From Devosia chinhatensis (GTDB lineage: Bacteria > Pseudomonadota > Alphaproteobacteria > Rhizobiales > Devosiaceae): DNA of 64,000 nucleotides. A program made the position numbers and the translations under genes. The stretch spans positions 682,001 to 746,000 of the forward strand of contig NZ_JZEY01000054.1 in NCBI RefSeq assembly GCF_000969445.1. The letters run 5' to 3'. Of the stretch, positions 43,263 through 51,880 are shown piece after piece. The notes beneath the pieces are model-generated. The model saw nothing but the letters and a program-made list of their open reading frames with translations, searched no databases and was not told the origin of the DNA. How positions within the stretch are numbered: position 1 is the stretch's first letter; every line of letters starts with the position of its first letter.

Positions 43263-44726
43263 TTGGATAAGGCACCACGGAGGGGGTCCGACAGGATCTC
43301 CGCTATAAGAAAATCAGGCCTGCTTGACGGGTCGGGGCGTGAGCAGTTTAACCACCTGACCGAGCACGTGCGCGTTGCGCTGCGCGTACCTGTCGCGATC
43401 ATCTCCATTGTCGATGAGGACCGGCAGGTATTCGCCGGTCATTGCGGGCTTCCCGCTCCCTGGGACAGCCTGGGCGAAACGCCCATGTCTCATTCGTTCT
43501 GCCAATACGTCGTGCAGCGCGGCGAGGCGCTCGAGGTCACTGATGCCAGTGTCCATGAACTTGTCAGCCGAAATCACGCGATCGCCGATCTGGGCGTCCA
43601 GGCCTATCTGGGCGTGCCGATCAGACTGCCGACAGGGGAACTTGTCGGTGCCTTGGCTGCCATCGACACCAGGCCGCGCATCTGGACCCAGCACGATCGC
43701 AAGGTGCTCGAAAGCCTCGCTCTTGTCGTCGAGCGCGAGATTTCCGTGGGGGTTTCGGAACTCAAGTACCGTCGCCTCTTCGCCGATATGCAGGAAGGCT
43801 ATTATGTTGCCCAGGCAGTTCGCGACAACTCTGGAGACGTCGCGGATATCCAGTTCGAAGAGGTCAATCCGGCCTTTGGACAGCTGACCGGGCTGGATGC
43901 AGATGCGTTGCTCGGGCTCCAGCTTGGTGAACTCCTGCCCGGTCTGCACGGCGAGATACTTCCCGCCATTCGCGACGTGCTCCGCACCGGCGAGCCTGCA
44001 TTGCATGTCAACACCCAGGCCGCAGGCGGGCGGTGGTTCGAGAACCGCATCCAGCGGCTGGACGGCGACCGTATTGCATCGGTCTTCACCGACGTAACGC
44101 AGCGCAAGCGTGCCGAAGAACAGCAGCACGTCCTGCAAATGGAGATGGCGCACCGCGTCAAGAACATCATGGCGGTGATAAATGCTGTGGTGGCGGCAAG
44201 CTTGCGCAATGCAAAGACATTGGAACAGGCACGCGAAATCACCGCCTCTCGCATTCAGGCCTTGGCACGAACGCAAGCCTTGATCACCGGAGGGACGGGC
44301 GACACCGATTTCGCGGAAGTGGTTCGGGAGGCCATCGCGCCTCACATCGATGACGATCGCCGGGTGACCATAGACGGACCCACAATTCCGATCTCTGCTC
44401 AGCAGGCAATAGGATTGTCTCTGGCCATTTATGAGCTATCGACCAACGCGGCGAAATATGGCGCGCTCAAAACCGGGGATGGCCATATCTCGCTGCGCTG
44501 GAGCGTCGGTCCCGATCAGAGCTTTGAGTTTCTCTGGGTGGAAAGCAAAGGACCCCCTGTCACTCTTCCAACCGCCTCAGGCTTCGGCACGAAATTGAAT
44601 GACAGGATCGTCGCTTCATATTTTGAGGGCACCGGGAAAACGCACTATCACCCCGATGGCGTCCGCTACCAGCTTCGCGGCAAAACCCGCACCGACAGCA
44701 CCCAGGAGCTGCCGGCCGAAGCCTAG
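43263..44726 (+). CDS. GAF-PAS HWE-family histidine kinase with an altered N-box
   Basis: A 487-residue cytoplasmic kinase. An N-terminal GAF domain (about 12-160) starts RKSGLLDGSGREQFNHLTEHV and contains CQYVVQRGEALEVTDA; a PAS domain follows (about 165-285). The kinase core has its phosphoacceptor in MAHRVKNIMAV (His297), the N-box IYELSTNAAKYGALK and the W-x-E segment FLWVESKGP. The N-box has Tyr390 where the family name-giving His is expected (His537 in the other kinase of this window), so it is a variant. The start is a TTG with no clear ribosome site, so the N-terminus is uncertain. It converges with the GH43-like gene, 10 bp between stops. No response regulator is adjacent. Confidence 0.88.
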   Translation: MDKAPRRGSDRISAIRKSGLLDGSGREQFNHLTEHVRVALRVPVAIISIVDEDRQVFAGHCGLPAPWDSLGETPMSHSFCQYVVQRGEALEVTDASVHELVSRNHAIADLGVQAYLGVPIRLPTGELVGALAAIDTRPRIWTQHDRKVLESLALVVEREISVGVSELKYRRLFADMQEGYYVAQAVRDNSGDVADIQFEEVNPAFGQLTGLDADALLGLQLGELLPGLHGEILPAIRDVLRTGEPALHVNTQAAGGRWFENRIQRLDGDRIASVFTDVTQRKRAEEQQHVLQMEMAHRVKNIMAVINAVVAASLRNAKTLEQAREITASRIQALARTQALITGGTGDTDFAEVVREAIAPHIDDDRRVTIDGPTIPISAQQAIGLSLAIYELSTNAAKYGALKTGDGHISLRWSVGPDQSFEFLWVESKGPPVTLPTASGFGTKLNDRIVASYFEGTGKTHYHPDGVRYQLRGKTRTDSTQELPAEA

Positions 44727-44736
44727 CGTCACCCGC

Positions 44737-45678
44737 TCATTTCAGCAGGGCAAGCCCCGCCGGCACATCGCGCTCGAATAGCAGCACACCGTCGACGACT
44801 GTCAGCCGCGCCTGGTGGATCGCCGTCCGTCGCGCCGCGACATCCGGCGGCCCCTCGGGCTGGCCCAGTTCGTCCCATTCGCAATGGGTGAAATAATACA
44901 GCGCGGCATGGTCGCCGTTGACCACGACGTCGGCATGGCGCACGAACCTTTTGTCCATCGGATCGCTGCCCGGCGCCTCGCCGACCAGCCCCTGCCGGGT
45001 CCAGTTGATCGTGTCGTCAGAGCGATAGACCGCCTGGCCGCGCCATTCGTCGGTGATCAGCCAGTAATAGCCGCCCATCTCGAAGACGTTCGGGCCCTCG
45101 TGCGGCGGCGCATCGGGAGAGCCCGGCAGCACCAGGCCTTCCAGCGTCCAGGTCATCATGTCGGGGCTGGTGGCGCTCCAGGTGCTCGAGCCTTGGCCTT
45201 CGTCCTTGTACCAGAGCCGCCACGTCCCATCCGGGCTTCTGAACACGCAAGCGTCGATGCAATTGCTGCTCGAAAGCTTGAGCGGGCCGACGCGCGTCCA
45301 GTTTTCGAGATCTGGACTGGTGAAATGCGTGATGGTCCGCGCCACTTTCCAGTGGGTTGGCGTGCCGGTGATATAGCTGAGGAACATGTGATATTGCCCC
45401 TCCGCCCAGAGGATTTCCGGCGCCCAATGGGTGTTGAGCCCCTCATCGCCCGGTGCATCCAGCCCTTTCACCGTCCCGCGATAGGTCCAGCTTCCGCCGC
45501 CATCCTTGGACACTGCGATCCCGATCGGCGAACCATGGATCCAGCCAAAGCCCGGCTCGTCCATCTGCGCCCGGCGATTGGTGTAGAACATCCACCATTC
45601 GTCCGTGCCTTCCTTGCGGACGACCACGGGATCGGCAGCCCCATCCTGGATGGGATCACGATAGATCGGCGCGCTCAT
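44737..45678 (-). CDS. GH43-like five-bladed propeller glycosidase
   Basis: A 313-residue protein without a signal peptide, so cytoplasmic. The sequence repeats the propeller pattern of glycoside hydrolase family 43/62/117-type proteins: YRDPIQDGAADPVVVR (putative catalytic Asp near the start), NTHWAPEILWAEGQYHMFLSY, NCIDACVFRSPDGTWRLWY (second acid) and HEGPNVFEMGGYYWLITDEW (likely catalytic Glu). It is the last gene of the ABC operon, overlapping the preceding ATPase gene by 4 bases. With the upstream GH51 enzyme, it suggests intracellular trimming of imported arabinose- or xylose-containing oligosaccharides. Confidence 0.82.
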   Translation of the reverse strand: MSAPIYRDPIQDGAADPVVVRKEGTDEWWMFYTNRRAQMDEPGFGWIHGSPIGIAVSKDGGGSWTYRGTVKGLDAPGDEGLNTHWAPEILWAEGQYHMFLSYITGTPTHWKVARTITHFTSPDLENWTRVGPLKLSSSNCIDACVFRSPDGTWRLWYKDEGQGSSTWSATSPDMMTWTLEGLVLPGSPDAPPHEGPNVFEMGGYYWLITDEWRGQAVYRSDDTINWTRQGLVGEAPGSDPMDKRFVRHADVVVNGDHAALYYFTHCEWDELGQPEGPPDVAARRTAIHQARLTVVDGVLLFERDVPAGLALLK

Positions 45679-46595
45679 GCTGTTTCATACACCCTGACAC
45701 TGCGGCCATCGGGCCGGTCAACGAGTTTGCCCGGCTTGCCGACCATGTCGTTGGCGAGCTTGACCATTTCCGGCTGCGTTTCCAGCTTGCCCGCGCCGGC
45801 ATCGTCGGTGGACAGGACCGAGCCCTTGAGCAGGCGCGAATAGGGATGCTCGGGATTGTCGAGCACCGTCCGCGCATCGCCCATTTCCACGATCCGCCCG
45901 CGCTGCATGATGATCAGCCGGTTGGAGATGTAATAGGCCGTGGCGAGGTCGTGGGTGATGTAGATCACCGACACGCCCAGATCGTCGCGCAGGCTCTTGA
46001 GCAGATTGACGATGCTCATGCGCAGGCTCGCATCCACCATCGATACCGGCTCGTCCGCGATCAGCAGCGGCGGATTGGGGATCAGCGCCCGCGCAATGGC
46101 GCAGCGCTGCAATTGCCCGCCGCTCATCTCGTGCGGAAACCGCCCGCGCACTTCCTTGAGACTGAGCCCCACCTTCTGCAGGGCCTCGTCCATCGCCTTG
46201 TCGATGACGGCCTTGTCATTGGTATGGAGAAACCGCCGCGCGGTGCTTTCGAGATAGCGTTCGATTTTCTTGAGCGGATTGAAGGCTTCGAACGGGTTCT
46301 GGAATACCGGCTGCACATTGCCCATGAACTTGAGCCGTGCCTCGCGCCCGGCATGGCGATCCACCTTTTCACCCCGGAAAAGGATCTCGCCTTCCGTCAC
46401 ATCTTCCAGCCCGAGGATCATCCGCGCCAGCGTCGTCTTGCCGGAACCGGATTCCCCGATAATGGTGAAGATTTCGGGCTTCTCGGCCGACAGCGAGAAA
46501 CTGGCGTTGGAGACCGCCTCCACCACCTTGCGGCCGAACAGCCCGCCCATGGTGAAGCGCTTGGATACGTCGCGAACGTCTAGCAGCGTGCTCAT
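45675..46595 (-). CDS. oligopeptide/dipeptide-type ABC ATPase (DppF-like)
   Basis: A 306-residue ATP-binding subunit of a peptide/nickel/opine-type importer. Walker A is GESGSGKTT, the signature is MSGGQLQR and Walker B is LLIADEPVSMVD, with the switch His in YITHDLA. It lacks the Cys-rich C-terminal extension carried by its partner. The start overlaps the preceding ATPase stop by 4 bases and its stop overlaps the GH43-like gene. The operon context indicates oligosaccharides rather than peptides. Confidence 0.92.
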   Translation of the reverse strand: MSTLLDVRDVSKRFTMGGLFGRKVVEAVSNASFSLSAEKPEIFTIIGESGSGKTTLARMILGLEDVTEGEILFRGEKVDRHAGREARLKFMGNVQPVFQNPFEAFNPLKKIERYLESTARRFLHTNDKAVIDKAMDEALQKVGLSLKEVRGRFPHEMSGGQLQRCAIARALIPNPPLLIADEPVSMVDASLRMSIVNLLKSLRDDLGVSVIYITHDLATAYYISNRLIIMQRGRIVEMGDARTVLDNPEHPYSRLLKGSVLSTDDAGAGKLETQPEMVKLANDMVGKPGKLVDRPDGRSVRVYETA

Positions 46596-47647
46596 GCTAT
46601 CACTCCTGCCGGGGCTGCCGAATTGACCAGGGGCTCAACGTCCTTCCAGCGCCAGCAGGCGCTGCGATGGCCGGGGCCGACCACTTCCATGGGCGGCGCC
46701 TCCGTGCGGCACTTGTCCACCGCCAGCGGACAGCGCGGATGGAACCGGCACCCTTTCGGCGGATCGGACAGGTTCGGCGGCCGTCCCTCGAGGGCAGGGC
46801 GCTGCTGTGTGTCCCCGATGCGCGGCAGGCTGGCCACGAGATGGGCCGTATAGGGATGCTTGGGCGTGAAAAACATCTGCCGCGTCGGGCCTTCCTCCAC
46901 CAGCCGCCCGGCATAGATGATCCCCACCCGGTCGGTGACATTGGCATGCACGCTCATGTCATGGGTCACGAACACCACCGAGGAATTCATTTCCTTCTGG
47001 ATGTCGCGGATGAGGCTCAGAACTTCCTTCTGCACCACGACGTCCAGCGCTGTGGTCGGCTCGTCGGCAATGACGAATTCGGGGTGACACACCGTCGCCA
47101 GCCCGATGGTCACGCGCTGGCGCATGCCGCCCGAAAGCTCGTGCGGATAGGCCTTGAGGACGTCTGCCGGCAGTTTCAGCCGCGCCAGATGCTGCACCAC
47201 GCGGTCCTCGAACGCCTTGCCCGTCAGTCCCATCGGCTTGGAGGCGAAATCGTGAAAGGTCTTGCCGATCCGGCGCACCGGGTTCAAGACGCTCATCGAG
47301 CCCTGCATGATGTAGCTGAGATGGCTCCAGCGGACCGATTCGATCTGCTTTTCGGTGGCCGTGGCGATGTCGAGCGGCCCGTTTTTGAAGTTGTACTTCA
47401 CCGAACCGTCCACGATCCGCAGCGGTGGCCGCATGGCGGCGGCCAGCACCTTGATGAAGCTGGTCTTGCCCGACGAGCTCTCCCCGGCAATGCCGTAGAT
47501 CTCGCCCTTCTTGATGCTCATGGTGATGCCGTCGACGGCCCGCACTTCGCGGTCCACGCCGAAATAGGCCATCTGGTAATAGGCCTTGAGGCCCTCGACC
47601 CTGAGCAGGTCGTCCTGCTGGTTGTCGTGCTTGATATCCTGGGTCAT
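46592..47647 (-). CDS. oligopeptide/dipeptide-type ABC ATPase (DppD-like)
   Basis: A 351-residue ATPase partner of the preceding family. Walker A is AGESSSGKTSFIK, the signature LSGGMRQR, Walker B FVIADEPTTALD and the switch VTHDMS. A C-terminal extension carries the Cys-containing motif GCRFHPRCPLAVDKC, the usual DppD/OppD tail that can bind an Fe-S cluster. It follows the permeases by 3 bp and overlaps the DppF-like gene. Confidence 0.92.
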   Translation of the reverse strand: MTQDIKHDNQQDDLLRVEGLKAYYQMAYFGVDREVRAVDGITMSIKKGEIYGIAGESSSGKTSFIKVLAAAMRPPLRIVDGSVKYNFKNGPLDIATATEKQIESVRWSHLSYIMQGSMSVLNPVRRIGKTFHDFASKPMGLTGKAFEDRVVQHLARLKLPADVLKAYPHELSGGMRQRVTIGLATVCHPEFVIADEPTTALDVVVQKEVLSLIRDIQKEMNSSVVFVTHDMSVHANVTDRVGIIYAGRLVEEGPTRQMFFTPKHPYTAHLVASLPRIGDTQQRPALEGRPPNLSDPPKGCRFHPRCPLAVDKCRTEAPPMEVVGPGHRSACWRWKDVEPLVNSAAPAGVIA

Positions 47648-47650
47648 GGA

Positions 47651-48508
47651 TCAGGCTCCCATGCGGCGCAAGCGGCTGCGCGGGTCAATATATTCGTTCA
47701 TCGAAATGGCCAGCAGGAACAGGCCGAGGAAGGTCATGATGATCAGCACCACCGGTATGGCCAGCCACCACCATATGCCCACCACCATGGCCGAGTGTGA
47801 ATTGGCCCAGTAGAGCACCGTGCCGATGGTCGGGTTGTTGAGATTGGTGAAGCCCAGCACCGCCAGCGTCACTTCCAGCCCGATCGACCACAGCATGTTG
47901 TTCATGAAGGTCGAGAACACGATGGGCATGACATAGGGCAGGTGTTCTTCGAGCAGCACCTTGCGGGTGCTCATGCCGGCAAAGACCGCGTGGCGGGTGA
48001 ATTCACGATGCTTGAGCCCAAGCGCCACCGAGCGGATGAGGCGCGCATCGAACGGCCAGCCGAAACAGGCCATGATCAGTGCCAGCCGGAAGCTGTCGAG
48101 ATCGTTGCGCAGCACGAAGTAGAACAGCACCAGGATGGGGAAGATCGGGATCGCCACGAAGATGTCGTTGATGAACATCAGCACGCGGTCGACCCAGCCC
48201 CCGATATAGCCCGAGGCAAGGCCGATGGCGATGGAGATCACGCGGCTGATGACGGCCACGGTAATGCCGAAGATCAGGCTGTTCCGGAACGCGGCCGACA
48301 GCTGCCAGAACAGGTCCTGGCCGCGCGAATTGGTGCCGAACCAATATTGCATGGACGGCGGCTGGTCGGGTGGCGCCATGTAGATCAGCGTCGGATCGAC
48401 CGGCGAGAACAGGCTGAGCGCCGCGAAGATGACGACGATGGTGACCAGCACCAGGCCGATGGCGAATTCGATATTGTAGCGAATGAGATCGCGCAGGACG
48501 GAAAACAT
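47651..48508 (-). CDS. ABC permease (DppC-like)
   Basis: A 285-residue inner-membrane permease with an N-terminal membrane segment (LVLVTIVVIFAALSLF), the WFGTNSRGQDLFWQLSAAFR stretch typical of DppC/OppC, and about five further membrane spans. The cytoplasmic EAA-type loop near SVALGLKHREFTRHAVFAG contacts the ATPases. It lies 3 bp after the DppB-like permease and 3 bp before the ATPase gene. Confidence 0.92.
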   Translation of the reverse strand: MFSVLRDLIRYNIEFAIGLVLVTIVVIFAALSLFSPVDPTLIYMAPPDQPPSMQYWFGTNSRGQDLFWQLSAAFRNSLIFGITVAVISRVISIAIGLASGYIGGWVDRVLMFINDIFVAIPIFPILVLFYFVLRNDLDSFRLALIMACFGWPFDARLIRSVALGLKHREFTRHAVFAGMSTRKVLLEEHLPYVMPIVFSTFMNNMLWSIGLEVTLAVLGFTNLNNPTIGTVLYWANSHSAMVVGIWWWLAIPVVLIIMTFLGLFLLAISMNEYIDPRSRLRRMGA

Positions 48509-48511
48509 GGC

Positions 48512-49516
48512 TTACTCCGCACGCACGCGAGGATCGAGAAGGGGATAGAGCAGGTCCACGATGAAGATCGCGGCGGCCACGGCCGTAATCGAGACGGTGG
48601 AGACCGCCAGCACCAGCGAATAATCGCCCCAGTTCACCGCGTCGATCAGCAGCGTGCCGATGCCGGGATAGTTGAAGACCTGTTCGGTAATCACGGTGCC
48701 CGAGAAGACGCCACCCAGCGCCATGGCCAGAGCCGTCAGCTGGGGCAGGGTGGCGTTGCGGATCACATAGCCGCCCACGATCGTCTTTTTGTCGACGCCT
48801 GCCAGTTCGGCATAGGTCACATAGTCCTCGGTCACGACATTGCTGACCAGCGCCCGCATGCCCAGGAACCAGCCGCCGAACCCGACCAGCACCAGCGACA
48901 CGCCCGGCAGCACGGCATGCTGCAGCACCGAGGAGATGAACGGCCAGGTGAGGCCCGGTCGCACATCCATGGCAAACCCGCCCGATGCCGGGAAGATCGG
49001 GATGAAATAGGCGAACACGATCAGAAGGATGAAGGCGACGATGTAATAGGGGATCGGCTGGATGCTCATGGAGAAGATGCCGAACGCCTTGAAGAAGCGA
49101 TTGTTCGGATTGTAGCCGGCCAGCGCGCCCATGAGATTGCCGATGATGAAGGTGAAGAGGGTCGAGGTGACCAGAAGGCCCAGCGTCCACGGCATGGCGC
49201 GCCATACCAGTTCCATGGCCGGCGTCGGGAAGGCCAGCAGCGACGGGCCCAGGTCGCCGCGCACCAGGCGCAGCCAGAAATTGATATATTGCTGCAGGAT
49301 CGGCTCATTGGTGCCGTACATTTCCGTCAGCGCCTGTCGCGTGGCCTCGATAGCGGCGGGGGGCAGGTTCGATCGGCCGGACAGGCGCCCGAGCACCTGT
49401 TCTACCGGATCGATCGGCGACAGATGGGTCACGATAAAGGTTGCGGAGATCCCGCAAAAGATGACGGCGAGCAATTGCAGCAAACGCTTGCCCACAAACC
49501 ACAGATAACCCCGCAT
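48512..49516 (-). CDS. ABC permease (DppB-like)
   Basis: A 334-residue inner-membrane permease starting with MRGYLWFVGKRLLQLLAV, the usual DppB/OppB N-terminus, then a periplasmic loop (LSPIDPVEQVLGRLSG) and five further spans. The C-terminus VDLLYPLLDPRVR is also typical. It is 3 bp from the DppC-like gene, forming the transmembrane pair of the importer. Confidence 0.92.
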   Translation of the reverse strand: MRGYLWFVGKRLLQLLAVIFCGISATFIVTHLSPIDPVEQVLGRLSGRSNLPPAAIEATRQALTEMYGTNEPILQQYINFWLRLVRGDLGPSLLAFPTPAMELVWRAMPWTLGLLVTSTLFTFIIGNLMGALAGYNPNNRFFKAFGIFSMSIQPIPYYIVAFILLIVFAYFIPIFPASGGFAMDVRPGLTWPFISSVLQHAVLPGVSLVLVGFGGWFLGMRALVSNVVTEDYVTYAELAGVDKKTIVGGYVIRNATLPQLTALAMALGGVFSGTVITEQVFNYPGIGTLLIDAVNWGDYSLVLAVSTVSITAVAAAIFIVDLLYPLLDPRVRAE

Positions 49517-49689
49517 CAGAGCTCCTAGCGCGCGTCTCTCTCGTTTGGGGCCCGGCGAGAGAATGAACCGGTCAAGGCGCGTCTGCGGCGACAGGAATGG
49601 CCGCGCTCCGCCTTGTGTCTGCTTCCCCGGGAGGAGCGTGAGCTCCGCACGCGACTTGGGCGGGGGGCAGGCATGAATATGGTCTCCAA

Positions 49690-49715
49690 GCGGCCCGGCC
49701 CGTGGGCCGGACCGC
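49690..49715 (-). promoter_or_regulatory. GC-rich hairpin between binding-protein and permease genes
   Basis: A strong hairpin of about 11 bp (GCGG.CCGGCC against GGCCGG.CCGC, one mismatch) lies in the 213-bp gap, 14 bp past the binding-protein stop. Such structures usually protect the binding-protein mRNA and reduce read-through to the permeases. Confidence 0.5.
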
Positions 49716-49729
49716 CAGGGAGGAGAGGT

Positions 49730-51649
49730 TTAGCTTTCCACAGGCGTGATCTGGGTGAAGATGAAGCGGCCATTCGACCAGTTCGTCACCGGGTTCGCAT
49801 ACGGGTTGTTGATGCTGGGCCAGCCCGTCCAGTAGCGGTTCGACTGCACCGAGAACACGTTGTAGGACATGATCGGAATGTTCGGCATCTCCTCGAGATG
49901 CAGCTTCACGAATTCATGGCCATATTCGATGCCCACCGGGTCGTTGAAGTCGCTCGCGCGGACCTTCTCGATGATCTCGTCAAGCCGCGGATCTTCCCAG
50001 CGCATCCAGTTGCGGTCCGGCTGGGACTCGCCCAGCGGCCGGATATATTCCGAATGGTAGCTGTCGAGGAAGAAGCTGAGGTCGGGGTGACCGCCCCACG
50101 ATTCCACGGCCCAGGAGATGTTGACGTCGTAATTGCCGACGCGCTGGCGATCCCAGGTATCCGAAGCCGCTTCCAGCTCGGCGCCGATGCCGTTCTGCGA
50201 CCACAGCTGGGCGATGATCGAGCCCAGGCGGTTGACGACGCCATCGGTGGGCACCATGACGCTGAAGCGGAACGGCTGGCCGTCCGGCATCATCCACTGG
50301 TTGCCGTTCTTGGTGAAGCCTGCCGAGGTGAGCAGTTCTTCCGCCGCCTGGATATCCTGCTTCCACCAGCCATAGCCGAAGGCGTTGCGGATATCGGTTT
50401 CGTCCGTCGGCGCATCGGGGAACTGGCCACGCACCATGTCCGCGATCTGGATACCCACGTCGGGATCGTATGGCTTGATGGTCCGCGAGCCGGTGTCGAT
50501 CTCGTAATTGGTGAGGAATTCCTGCAGCGGCGCATGGTAGTCGCGCGGATGCGTACCGGTGGGCGGAACCGAGATGGCCGAGAGCGTCGCCGCACCGCGA
50601 TAGGACGCCATCGACATGGCGCGGGCATCGAGCATGAGGGCGAGAGCCCAGCGCACGCGCTTGTCTTCGAACAGCGGCTTCTTGAGATTGAAGATAGCCA
50701 TGACGAGCGTCGGATCGGGATGGGCATAGGGGAAGCCCGGGAACCAGCCGGTGACCTGCGGGTCCTGCTGCAGGACCGAGAATGTCGCTTCGGGCGACAG
50801 GTCGTGCACCATGTCCAGATTGCCGTTGCGCATTTCGATGAGGCGCGCATCGGGCGAGATATTGTTGCGGTAGATGATGAATTTCGGCTTGGGTTCGCCG
50901 ATCATGCCCAGGGCGGTGCGCTGCCAGTCCTCGCGGCGCTGCCAGATATACCAGGTGCCGTTGGGGTCGAAGGAGTGAAGCGTATAGGGCCCAAGGCTGA
51001 CCGGGGGGTCGTTGTTGAAAGCCAGGATGTCTTCGACATTCTCGAAATGGGCCTTGGACATGATCCAGGCGCCGCCCCAGCGGATGGCGAACAGCGTGTG
51101 GAAGCGGGAATTGGGGCCCTTGAGCGTGAAGCGGACGGTGTAGGGATCGACAGCTTCGACCGTTTCGACCTGGGCATTATAGGCGCCGTTCTGAGCGAGA
51201 CCCGGCGTTGCCTTGTGCTTTTCGACCGTGAAGACCACGTCGTCCGCGGTGAACTCGTTGCCGTCGCTCCAGTAGATTCCCTGCTTGAGCTTCACGGTCA
51301 TTTCCGTGAAGTCCTCGTTATACTGCCAGAGGTCATCGGCGAGAGAATTGTAGATGGCGTTCTCGCTGGCGCCCTCGATGCCGGCATTGGGATCGATGAA
51401 CCAGAACGTATCGGTGGTCAGGTTATGCAGGCCGTTCGACAGGCCGGCGCCCGAGCCGATAACCCAGTTATTGAACCAGGCCGGATTGCGGATCACGCCT
51501 TCCGGATTGTGAATGATGAGTGTCTCGTTACGCGGAAACTGTGCCAGGTCTGGCGCTGTTCCGGCGTCCTGCGCCATGGCGAGGCCGTTGCCGGCTGCCA
51601 TGATGGCGCCGACGGCACTGGTGCCAATCAGGAAACTGCGTCTATCCAT
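49730..51649 (-). CDS. family 5 solute-binding protein, probably for oligosaccharides
   Basis: A 639-residue exported binding protein of the peptide/opine (SBP_bac_5) family. The N-terminus MDRRSFLIGTSAVGAIMAAG has a twin-arginine-like motif (DRRSFL), suggesting Tat export. The body contains YWSDGNEFTADDVVFTVEK and YDVNISWAVESWGGH, as in OppA-like proteins. The length exceeds the usual 520-550 residues, as seen in members that bind sugars. The start has a GGGAGGA ribosome site; the longer frame is unused. The neighbours (GH51 upstream, GH43-like at the operon end) point to arabino- or xylo-oligosaccharides as cargo. Confidence 0.88.
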   Translation of the reverse strand: MDRRSFLIGTSAVGAIMAAGNGLAMAQDAGTAPDLAQFPRNETLIIHNPEGVIRNPAWFNNWVIGSGAGLSNGLHNLTTDTFWFIDPNAGIEGASENAIYNSLADDLWQYNEDFTEMTVKLKQGIYWSDGNEFTADDVVFTVEKHKATPGLAQNGAYNAQVETVEAVDPYTVRFTLKGPNSRFHTLFAIRWGGAWIMSKAHFENVEDILAFNNDPPVSLGPYTLHSFDPNGTWYIWQRREDWQRTALGMIGEPKPKFIIYRNNISPDARLIEMRNGNLDMVHDLSPEATFSVLQQDPQVTGWFPGFPYAHPDPTLVMAIFNLKKPLFEDKRVRWALALMLDARAMSMASYRGAATLSAISVPPTGTHPRDYHAPLQEFLTNYEIDTGSRTIKPYDPDVGIQIADMVRGQFPDAPTDETDIRNAFGYGWWKQDIQAAEELLTSAGFTKNGNQWMMPDGQPFRFSVMVPTDGVVNRLGSIIAQLWSQNGIGAELEAASDTWDRQRVGNYDVNISWAVESWGGHPDLSFFLDSYHSEYIRPLGESQPDRNWMRWEDPRLDEIIEKVRASDFNDPVGIEYGHEFVKLHLEEMPNIPIMSYNVFSVQSNRYWTGWPSINNPYANPVTNWSNGRFIFTQITPVES

Positions 51650-51784
51650 CGATGTCCTCCCATTGATGAGCTCTGCGCTCAATCTTGCGGTGCTTATGCC
51701 CCGCGATAAGTCATACTTAACCACCCAATACCCGGTGTCAATGTGCTTTATGATGTAAATCCAATAACATGATATGAAATGCAG

Positions 51785-51815
51785 AAGGGCACATCCTCGC
51801 GGATGTGCCCTTTTT
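51785..51815. terminator. hairpin between GH51 and the binding-protein gene
   Basis: AGGGCACATCC / GGATGTGCCCT with a TCGC loop, 11-bp stem. The T-run (TTTTT) is on the plus strand; on the minus strand, where both flanking genes lie, only a short TTCTG follows, so termination there may be partial. Confidence 0.6.
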
Positions 51816-51880
51816 GCCCATCAGGCGAAGGTCAGCGATAACAGTCTGTTAACGTGTGGCGCCTTGATGAGACGTCGGTG

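Noticed and set aside
43199..43270. 23-codon frame (starting MLRVNSVAVS) that ends over the TTG start of the GAF-PAS kinase
   Set aside because: The composition is not leader-like and no structure or conserved residue pattern is visible. It remains possible as a coupling frame, but there is no positive support.
47942..49528. 528-codon frame opposite the ABC permeases
   Set aside because: Antisense of two clear membrane protein genes; the translation is polar low-complexity (DEHQR-rich), an artefact of reverse-complemented hydrophobic codons.
49613..51709. 698-codon frame opposite the family 5 binding protein
   Set aside because: Antisense shadow; the binding protein has a signal sequence, a ribosome site and family motifs.
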